A stretch of 6,127 nucleotides of DNA from Oscillospiraceae bacterium (GTDB lineage Bacteria; Bacillota; Clostridia; Oscillospirales; Oscillospiraceae). The first letter of the stretch is position 1. Each line of letters opens with the position of its first letter. The notes under the pieces were generated by a model, which did no database searches, was not told where the DNA came from, and saw only the letters and a list, made by a program, of their open reading frames with translations. The position numbers and the translations under genes were made by a program. The stretch is from contig JAFYIF010000005.1 of NCBI GenBank assembly GCA_017538775.1, forward strand, positions 1-6,127, written 5' to 3'. Shown piece by piece: positions 1 through 5,800 of the stretch.

Positions 1-1
1 A

Positions 2-25
2 GGGGCCGGCGTCCCCGACGGCCCC
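2..25. repeat. GC-rich inverted repeat (hairpin) at window edge
   Basis: The arms GGGGCCG (2-8) and CGGCCCC (19-25) are perfectly complementary around a 10-base loop. No T tract follows on the plus strand, so it is not a recognisable intrinsic terminator in that direction. It lies at the very edge of the window and may be the end of a repeat or of the control region of a gene outside. Nothing coding is supported around it. Confidence 0.45.
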
Positions 26-76
26 GGAAGCTGCGGTCAACGCAAAACCTACGGCGCATTCGCATCCACCCCGCTT

Positions 77-104
77 GTAGGGCGCGCCGACCTCGGCGCG
101 CCGC
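77..104 (+). repeat. Palindromic intergenic repeat, copy 1 (REP/MITE-like)
   Basis: A 28-base unit beginning GTAGGGCGCGCCGA. Its core is a perfect 10-bp palindrome, with arms 81-90 and 93-102 separated by CC. The same 28 bases recur in reverse complement at 199-226 with a single mismatch. Short GC-rich palindromes that start with GTAGGG are, from general familiarity, common between genes in Oscillospiraceae-type genomes; the family assignment here is inference. No target-site duplication is visible next to it. Confidence 0.7.
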
Positions 105-128
105 GGCAATGGGCGCAGCCCATTGCCG
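104..128. repeat. Perfect 11-bp hairpin adjoining repeat copy 1
   Basis: The arms CGGCAATGGGC (104-114) and GCCCATTGCCG (118-128) are perfectly complementary around the 3-base loop GCA. The hairpin abuts the preceding palindrome and shares base 104 with it, so 81-128 would fold into two back-to-back hairpins. No run of T follows on either strand, so a terminator role for recJ (which would read leftward into it) is possible only as a non-canonical one. Confidence 0.65.
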
Positions 129-155
129 TCCCGGGCGCAATTGCAACAGAAAAAT

Positions 156-197
156 AAAAGGAAGAATGCCCTTACGGTGTGCAAACCCCGGCAGGTC
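156..197 (+). repeat. Diverged direct repeat, copy 1
   Basis: This stretch starts with AAAAGGAAGAATGCCC (156-171), found again exactly at 233-248. The match continues with mismatches through a shared GCAAACCC segment. The period between copies is 77 bases. The copies alternate with the palindromic repeats, which suggests repeated insertion or duplication of a composite intergenic unit rather than a gene. Confidence 0.6.
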
Positions 198-198
198 T

Positions 199-226
199 GC
201 GGCGCGCCGGGGTCGGCGCGCCCTAC
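199..226 (-). repeat. Palindromic intergenic repeat, copy 2 (inverted)
   Basis: Reverse-complement copy of the 77-104 unit: 27 of 28 bases match, the difference being at the palindrome centre. Its own arms GGCGCGCCG (201-209) and CGGCGCGCC (214-222) pair, and G210 can wobble with T213. As an inverted pair, 77-104 and 199-226 could be the termini of a 150-bp MITE-like element or two independent insertions. The lack of matching flanks (CGCTT on the left, GGTTG on the right) gives no support for a single transposed unit. Confidence 0.7.
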
Positions 227-232
227 GGTTGA

Positions 233-274
233 AAAAGGAAGAATGCCCGTATGAGGCGCAAACCCGGAACGTCC
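233..274 (+). repeat. Diverged direct repeat, copy 2
   Basis: Second copy of the AAAAGGAAGAATGCCC... unit (exact over 233-248, diverged to about 274). It sits immediately downstream of palindrome copy 2. Just beyond it, TTCAATC occurs twice in tandem (287-300) before the recJ stop codon. Confidence 0.6.
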
Positions 275-308
275 CACACCCGATTTTTCAATCTTCAATC
301 TTAAGCAT

Positions 309-2324
309 TCATTTTTCACTCCGCCCCCCCGCCAGCTCCCGCATGGTCGGCGCGCTGTTCAGGTCCGCCCGCTGCCCCGCGGCGCAGACGCACTCCAGCC
401 GCAGGCCCTCCATGGTCTCGGTGATGCGCAGCAGGCCCAGTTCCCGGAAGACCCGCAGCACCAGGGCGAAGCGTTCCTCCCGCAGCTGGGGGGCCAGCAG
501 CTCCGTCAGCGCCGCCAGGCAGCCCCGGCAGTGTCCGCCCAGGGCGCCCAGCGCCCGCCAGACGGCGACGAAGTCCCCCCGCTCGGGCCGGTCAAGGGCG
601 TCTTCCGGCATGAGCTGCCCGGAGAGCAGCCGCTGGGCCGTGCCGTCGTCGTGGATTTGCAGCGCATGGATCAGCAGCTGAACGCTGCTGTGGCCCCGGA
701 AGCGGTTGACCTGGGGGCAGAAGGCCGCGTCCACCCAGTCGCCGGGCCGGGGGTCCACCTGGTCCAGCCCTTTGCCGAACAGCACCGCCTCATAGCTCTG
801 GCGGAACTTTTGCAGCCGCAGCCGCAGGTGCCGCCCGCCGCCGATGGGGCTCAGCTCCGTCAGCCTGGCCCCGCTCAGGCACAGCAGCGGACGGGGGTTC
901 CCGGCGCCGCAGGGTTCCAGCCGCTCCAGCGCCGCCACGCTCTCCATCTCCAGCAGCGCCGGACGGTCCACGCACAGCTCCGGCTCCAGCGTGGCCTCCG
1001 AGGGGGCCGGGTGATTTCTCCAATAGTCCGCCAGCGCTGCGCGAAAATCGTCGATGCGCTCCCGGCGGATGGTCAGCCCCGCGGCCAGGGCGTGGCCGCC
1101 GAAGCCCTCCAGATAGTCCCCGCAGGCGCTCAGCGCTTCAAAGAGGTTGAAGCCCCCGCAGCTGCGGCAGGAGCCTTTGCCCCGCTCCCCCTCCAGGGAG
1201 ATCATCACGGCGGGGACGCTGTAGGCCTCCGCCAGGCGGCTGGCCGCGATGCCGATGACCCCCTGGTGCCAGCCCTCCCGGGCCAGGACGATGGGCGCTT
1301 CCGCCTTGCCGTCCCCCAGGGCGGCGGCGGCCTCCTCCCAGATGCCGGTCTCCAGGGTCTGGCGCTCCCGGTTCAGGGCGTTCAGTTGGGCGGCCATCTC
1401 CCCGGCCACCCGGGGGTCGGCGGTCAGCAGCAGCTCCGTCGCCACCGCCGTGCGCCCCAGCCGCCCGGAGGCGTTCAGCCGGGGGGAGATGGAAAAGCCG
1501 ATGGTCCCGGCGGTCAGCTTCCGCTCCCCCAGCCGGGCCTGTTCCGTCAGCGCCCGCAGCCCCGGGCGCGGGTCGCGCTGCAATTTCTCCAGGCCCCGGC
1601 GCACGATGTAGCGGTTCTCCCCCAAAAGGGGCATCACGTCCGCCACCGTGCCGATGGCCACCAGGTCCGCGTAGCGGCGCAGCACCGCCTCGCTGTTGCC
1701 CTCCAGGGCACAGAGCAGCTTGAAGGCCACTCCCACCCCCGCCAGTTCCGCGCCGCCCCAGGCGCAGTCCGGGCGCTTGGGGTCCACCACCGCCACGGCG
1801 GGGGGCAGGATCTCCCGGCACTGGTGGTGGTCGGTCACGATCATGTCCACGCCCAGCGCCGCGGCATGGGCGGTCTCCTCCACCGTGGTCACGCCGCAGT
1901 CCACCGTGACGATCAGGCTGATGTCCCGGCTGTGCAGCGCGTCGATGGCCCCGGCGTTGACGCCGTAGCCCTCCTCCATCCGGTCGGGGATGTAGAGCAG
2001 ACAGGGCAGGCCCCGGGCGCGGAGATAGTCGGTCAGCATACAGCTGCTGGTGATGCCGTCCACGTCGTAGTCCCCGTAGACCGCCACCCGCTCCCGCCGC
2101 TCGATGGCCAGCCGCAGCCGCGCCACCGCCTTGTCCATGTCCGTCAGCGCCAGAGGGTCACCCAGCGCCTCGTCCCCGGCGTCCAGAAAGGCCAGCGCCG
2201 CCTTGGGCGTTTTCAGCCCCCGCGCCCACAGCACGGCGGCCAGCAGCGGCGCCAGCCCCGCCCCCGTCAGCGCGTCCGGCACCTCCGTCCGCCCCCGGGG
2301 GATCTTCCATCGCAGTTCCTTCAT
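309..2324 (-). CDS. recJ: Single-stranded-DNA-specific 5'-3' exonuclease RecJ (DHH family)
   Basis: RecJ degrades single-stranded DNA 5' to 3' in recombinational, mismatch and base-excision repair, using Mn/Mg. The 671-residue product has the DHH phosphoesterase motifs in order: GDYDVDG (84-90), TVDCGV (140-145), TDHH (164-167) and GTVADVMPL (225-233). The DHHA1 domain follows, with GWHQGVIGIAASRL (351-364), GSCRSCGG (384-391) and GGHALAAG (409-416). An OB-fold-like region lies around 445-560, and a C-terminal extension (about 560-671) resembles that of longer Firmicutes RecJ proteins. The length is a little shorter than the Bacillus protein but all catalytic residues are present. The ATG is chosen for the AAGGGA ribosome binding site 10 bases upstream. 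The stop is TGA at 309-311. It is transcribed away from mfd. Slightly odd: cysteines 386, 389 and 401 cluster at the DHHA1 substrate-binding loop. Family assignment is secure. Confidence 0.97.
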   Translation of the reverse strand: MKELRWKIPRGRTEVPDALTGAGLAPLLAAVLWARGLKTPKAALAFLDAGDEALGDPLALTDMDKAVARLRLAIERRERVAVYGDYDVDGITSSCMLTDYLRARGLPCLLYIPDRMEEGYGVNAGAIDALHSRDISLIVTVDCGVTTVEETAHAAALGVDMIVTDHHQCREILPPAVAVVDPKRPDCAWGGAELAGVGVAFKLLCALEGNSEAVLRRYADLVAIGTVADVMPLLGENRYIVRRGLEKLQRDPRPGLRALTEQARLGERKLTAGTIGFSISPRLNASGRLGRTAVATELLLTADPRVAGEMAAQLNALNRERQTLETGIWEEAAAALGDGKAEAPIVLAREGWHQGVIGIAASRLAEAYSVPAVMISLEGERGKGSCRSCGGFNLFEALSACGDYLEGFGGHALAAGLTIRRERIDDFRAALADYWRNHPAPSEATLEPELCVDRPALLEMESVAALERLEPCGAGNPRPLLCLSGARLTELSPIGGGRHLRLRLQKFRQSYEAVLFGKGLDQVDPRPGDWVDAAFCPQVNRFRGHSSVQLLIHALQIHDDGTAQRLLSGQLMPEDALDRPERGDFVAVWRALGALGGHCRGCLAALTELLAPQLREERFALVLRVFRELGLLRITETMEGLRLECVCAAGQRADLNSAPTMRELAGGRSEK

Positions 2325-2334
2325 CGCAAACTTG

Positions 2335-2340
2335 TCCCTT
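2335..2340 (-). promoter_or_regulatory. recJ ribosome binding site
   Basis: On the minus strand AAGGGA lies 10 bases before the recJ ATG. It supports this start over any other; the upstream in-frame codons offer no ATG or GTG nearby. Confidence 0.65.
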
Positions 2341-2360
2341 ATTATAATAAATAATGAAAC

Positions 2361-2389
2361 AGTATAGCACGGTTCCGGCCCGGACGCAA
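2361..2389 (-). promoter_or_regulatory. Predicted recJ promoter (extended -10)
   Basis: Read on the minus strand, TGCTATACT (2369 to 2361) is an extended -10 element. The partial -35 TTGCGT (2389 to 2384) sits 17 bases upstream of the TATACT hexamer. The TG dinucleotide compensates for the poor -35. Transcription would start near 2354, giving a leader of about 30 bases that includes the ribosome binding site. It faces away from the plus-strand promoter at 2442-2470. Confidence 0.55.
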
Positions 2390-2420
2390 GGGTGGGGGAG
2401 AAAAAAAGCGGAAGGGGACA

Positions 2421-2470
2421 GATTTGATTTTTTTGGATTTCTTTACAAACGGGAAGAAACGTGGTATCAT
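2421..2470 (+). promoter_or_regulatory. Strong sigma-A-type promoter P1 for the structured RNA
   Basis: TTTACA (2442-2447), a 17-base spacer and TATCAT (2465-2470) each match the sigma-A consensus at five of six positions. The block 2421-2441 just upstream is T-rich and resembles an UP element, in sharp contrast with the surrounding GC-rich DNA. The predicted start, near 2477, coincides with the first base of the closing stem of the RNA below, so two independent lines place the 5' end there. Confidence 0.65.
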
Positions 2471-2476
2471 ATGCAT

Positions 2477-2653
2477 AGAAAGGTATGGAGGCTCTTTGAG
2501 GTAGTAGATTTCGTCCCGACTACACGCCGATGGTATGGACAGGGGGGACCCGAGAGATGCGGGAGAAGGGGACGCCCGCCAGAGAGCCTCCGTATTTCTT
2601 TCCGAAACAAAGCCACATCGTCAAAAACAGGGAGCGCAAGGCCCCCTGTTTTT
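2477..2653 (+). ncRNA. Candidate structured RNA, unidentified (stand-alone ncRNA or mfd leader)
   Basis: Bases 2477-2481 and 2484-2497 pair with 2581-2599 to form a 19-bp closing stem (GG 2482-2483 bulged, two G-U pairs). Its core is GGAGGCTCT with AGAGCCTCC. Inside is an H-type pseudoknot: GTAGT (2501-2505) pairs with ACTAC (2519-2523), and CGTCCC (2512-2517) pairs with GGGACG (2569-2574). The connecting loops are 6 bases and 1 base. A small hairpin CCCG/CGGG (2549-2552 with 2560-2563) sits in the third loop. An intrinsic terminator ends the RNA at 2653, about 177 nt from the predicted start. No T-box, SRP (ffs), tmRNA, RNase P, or TPP, SAM, FMN, lysine or ZTP riboswitch signature is visible. 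The size fits 6S RNA but the pseudoknotted layout does not. The open frame across it is Arg-rich with no family resemblance. It could act in trans, or in cis on mfd through the terminator. Confidence 0.55.
2623..2653 (+). terminator. Intrinsic terminator after the structured RNA
   Basis: AAAAACAGGG (2623-2632) pairs perfectly with CCCTGTTTTT (2644-2653). There are two more G-C pairs inside, and a five-T run lies at the 3' end. The A-run on the 5' side makes it potentially bidirectional. It ends transcripts from the promoter at 2442-2470, about 190 bases before the mfd ATG. Its 3' arm is also complementary to 2539-2546 inside the RNA, so termination could be conditional. Confidence 0.7.
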
Positions 2654-2680
2654 GCGTCCGTACAGCTGCGGAATCCCCCG

Positions 2681-2709
2681 AAAACTGTCAAATCTCCTCG
2701 ACAGCTTTT
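2681..2709 (+). terminator. Weak second terminator-like hairpin
   Basis: AAAACTGTC (2681-2689) can pair with GACAG plus TTTT (2700-2709, one C bulged) around a 10-base loop. The GC content is low, so this is a weak terminator or backup at best. CTGT (2685-2688) can instead pair with ACAG at 2662-2665, an alternative fold. It ends just before the -35 of the next promoter. Confidence 0.3.
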
Positions 2710-2711
2710 CC

Positions 2712-2740
2712 TTGCCAATTTCTCCAGAATTCGATATAAT
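2712..2740 (+). promoter_or_regulatory. Predicted mfd promoter P2 (sigma-A type)
   Basis: TTGCCA (2712-2717), a 17-base spacer and a perfect TATAAT (2735-2740). Transcription would begin near 2747, giving mfd a leader of about 98 bases. The promoter lies downstream of the terminator at 2623-2653, so mfd does not depend on read-through from the upstream promoter. Confidence 0.75.
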
Positions 2741-2749
2741 ATCCCGGCC

Positions 2750-2789
2750 AGCGGAGGCGGAGGGGGGTGTCCCCCTGCCGTTATCCGCT
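2750..2789 (+). promoter_or_regulatory. Stable stem-loop in mfd 5' UTR
   Basis: Nested complementary segments run AGCGGA with TCCGCT (2750-2755 with 2784-2789), GGC with GCC (2756-2758 with 2777-2779), and AGGGGG with CCCCCT (2761-2766 with 2771-2776) around a GTGT loop. It forms almost at the predicted 5' end of the mfd transcript. No T tract follows, so it is not an intrinsic terminator. It may stabilise the mRNA or tune expression (inference). A second small stem, CGGCG/CGCCG, follows at 2793-2813. Confidence 0.55.
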
Positions 2790-2829
2790 CTTCGGCGTCT
2801 GTGTATGGCGCCGCAATGGATCTCCCATC

Positions 2830-2833
2830 GGAG
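2830..2833 (+). promoter_or_regulatory. mfd ribosome binding site
   Basis: GGAG lies 11 bases before the ATG at 2845, a slightly long spacing. It can pair with CTCC (2822-2825) across a 4-base loop, a weak hairpin that could partly mask it. Confidence 0.5.
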
Positions 2834-2844
2834 TGTGATAACCT

Positions 2845-5800
2845 ATGTCTGACTATTTGACCGCCTCTCCCTTCTGGTTGGGGGAGGCCCTGCCCGTGCT
2901 GCGGGCCCTGGACGCGGGGGAGAGCCCGGTCCTTGTCAGCGGCATCGGCGCGGCGGCCCGGGCGCACATGGCCGCCGGGCTGCGGCGGGCTTTGGGCCAG
3001 CCGCTCTTTGTCCTCTGCCCGGACGACACGGCGGCGGAGACCATGGCCCGGGACCTGGAGTTCCTGCTGGACGAACCGGCCCTGCGGCTTACCGGGCGGG
3101 AGCTGAACCTCTACGCCGCCGAGACCGCCAGCCGGGAGGCGGAGCAGCGGCGGCTGGCCGCCTTGGACGCGCTGGCCCGGGGGGCGTCCCCGGTGACGGT
3201 CTGCACCGTGGGCGGGGCGCTGCTGCGGACTCTGCCCCCGGCGGCCCTGCGGGAGACCGCCTTCGAGCTGCGCGCCGGGCAGGAGATCAGCCCGGAGCAG
3301 GTGGAGTGCGCGCTGCTGCACTGCGGCTATGTCCACCGGCTCCAGGTGGACGCCCCCGGCCAGTACTCCCGCCGGGGCGGCATCCTGGACATCTACTCCC
3401 CGGGCCAGGGCAGCCCCGTCCGCGTGGACTTCTGGGGGGACGAGATCGACGGCATGGGCAGCTTTGACCCGGAGACCCAGCGCCGGGTGGAGAACGTGGA
3501 GACCTGCCGCGTGCTCCCGGCGGCGGAGTGCATCCCCGGCCTGGCCCCGGGGGGCGAGTCGGGCCTGGCCGACCGCCTGGACGCGGAGGGCGTCCGCCTG
3601 AACCGTTCCCGAAACGCCCAGCGGCAGAAGCTGGCCCAGACGCTCCGGGCCGAGGCCGAGCGCCTGCGGGAGACCGGGACCCTGCCCGCCGCGGACCGCT
3701 ATCTGAACCTGATCTATCCCAAAGCCGCCTGCGCCCTGGACTACATCCCCCCGGACGCCCTGCTGGTCCTGGACCAGCCGGGGAAGTGCGCCCATCTGGC
3801 GGAGGAGCAGGAGAAGCTGCTGGAAGAGGATCTGAAGCTCCTGCTCAGCGGCGGGCACCTGCTGGGGGACTATGCCGACTTCCGGCTGGACTGGGAGGAG
3901 CTGCTGCGCCGGATCGGGAACTTCCCCTGCGTGCTGGCGGACAACTTCACCCCCGGCCGCTGCCGCCCGGAGCCCCGGGCCATCGTCAGCGTCCTGGCCA
4001 AGCAGCTGCCCGGCTACGGCGGCAACCTGGAGGCCGCCTGCGAGGACCTGCGGCACTACACCGGCGCGGGCTACGCCGTGGTGGTGCTGGCCGGGGACGA
4101 GCGCCGGGCCAGGGCGTTGCGGGACTTCTTCTTCGAGCGGAACATCACGGCCCGGCTGCTGGCGCGGCTGGACGAGCCGGTCTCGCCCGGCCAGGCGGCG
4201 GTGGCGGTGGGCGCCCTGTCCGGCGGCGTGGAGTACGTCCGCACAAAGCTGGCCCTGCTGACCGACGCCCAGATGATGCAGCCGGGCTTCCGCCGGGCAA
4301 AGCGCAAGGCCAAGCTGCCCTCGGACCGGAAAAAGCTCAGCAGCTACGCCGACCTGCGCCCCGGGGACCTGGTGGTGCACGAATACCACGGCATCGGGCG
4401 CTTTGTGGGCATCGTCCAGATGAAGATGGACGGCATCGAAAAGGACTATGTGAAGATCGCCTACGCGGGCACCGACCTGCTCTACGTCCCCGCCACCCAG
4501 CTGGACCTGGTGAGCAAGTACATCGGCGCGGGGGAGGACCGGCCCGTGAAGCTCAGCCGCATGGGGGGCACGGACTGGACCCGCTCCAAGCGCCGCGCCA
4601 AGGCCGCCGCCAAGGAGATGGCCGGGAAGCTGATCCAGCTCTACGCCGCCCGGAAGCGCCTGCCCGGCCACGCCTTTTCCCCGGACAGCCCCTGGCAGAC
4701 GGAGTTTGAAAACTCCTTCGGTTACCCGGAGACCGCCGACCAGCTCCGGGCCGTGGAGGAGATCAAGCGCGACATGGAATCCCCCGCCCCCATGGACCGG
4801 CTGCTCTGCGGCGACGTGGGTTACGGCAAGACCGAAGTGGCCCTGCGGGCGGTGATGAAGTGCGTGCTGGACGGGATGCAGGCGGCGATTTTGGTCCCTA
4901 CCACTGTGCTGGCACAGCAGCATTACCAGACCGCCATGCAGCGCTTTTTCGGCTATCCGATCCGTATCGAGGTGCTGAGCCGCTTCCGCAGCCCCGCCCA
5001 GGTCCGCGCCACCAAGGCTGGTCTGGCCGACGGGACCGTGGACATCGTCATCGGCACCCACGCCCTGCTGCAAAAGGACCTGCGCTTCCGGCGCCTGGGC
5101 CTGCTGGTGGTGGACGAGGAACAGCGCTTCGGCGTGGGCCACAAGGAGCGGCTCAAGGAGATGAGCCAGGGGGTGGACGTGCTGACCCTCTCCGCCACCC
5201 CCATCCCCCGCACCCTGAACATGGCCATGAGCGGGCTGCGGGACCTGTCCACCCTGGAGGAGCCGCCCCAGGACCGGCTGCCGGTCCAGACCTTCGTGCT
5301 GGAACACGACTGGGACCTGCTGGCCGACGCGATCCGCCGGGAGCTCCAGCGGGGCGGGCAGGTGTACTACCTTCACAATGTGATAGAGAACATCGAGCGC
5401 ACGGCTTCCCGGATCATGAAGCTGCTGCCGGAGGCCAGCGTGGCCGTGGCCCACGGGAAGATGGACCAGGAGCAGCTGGCCAGCGTCATGGAGGGTGTGG
5501 CCGCCGGAGAGATCCAGGTGCTGGTCTGTACCACCATCATCGAGACGGGCATCGACATCCCCAACGTGAACACTTTGATCATAGAGGACGCGGACAAACT
5601 GGGCCTGGCCCAGCTCCACCAGATCCGGGGCCGGGTGGGCCGCAGCGCCCGCCGGGCCAGCGCCTACCTGACCTACCGCCGGGACAAGGTGCTGAGCGAG
5701 GTGGCGGAAAAGCGCCTGTCCGCCATCCGGGAGTTCGCGGAGTTCAACGCGGGCTTCCGCATCGCCATGCGGGACCTGGAGATCCGCGGCGCGGGGAATC

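Noticed and set aside
109..681. Plus-strand open frame starting in the repeat cluster
   Set aside because: It runs through the palindromic repeats and into the antisense of recJ. The translation is Arg/Ser/Pro-rich with no domain.
2341..2346. Perfect TATAAT on the minus strand as the recJ -10
   Set aside because: It abuts the ribosome binding site (2335-2340), so transcription would start within or past that site, and no -35 lies at the right distance. The extended -10 at 2361-2369 fits better.
531..2354. Long plus-strand open frame over recJ
   Set aside because: Shadow of recJ with low-complexity Gln/Pro/Gly/Arg-rich translation, no ribosome binding site of note and no recognisable domain.
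2498..2508. TGAGGTAGTAG-like stretch resembling the animal let-7 microRNA seed region
   Set aside because: A short coincidental match. This is bacterial DNA and the bases are explained by the pseudoknot stem.
2477..2653. 6S RNA as the identity of the structured RNA
   Set aside because: The length and strong promoter fit, but the inside holds an H-type pseudoknot and short hairpins instead of one long rod with a large central bubble. I cannot see 6S signature sequence. A covariance search would settle it.
2354..2860. Open frames across the recJ-mfd intergenic region (including ones starting at 2530 and 2535)
   Set aside because: They cross a predicted promoter, terminator and second promoter, translate to Arg/Ser/Pro-rich sequence without a family, and the underlying bases are better explained by RNA pairing.
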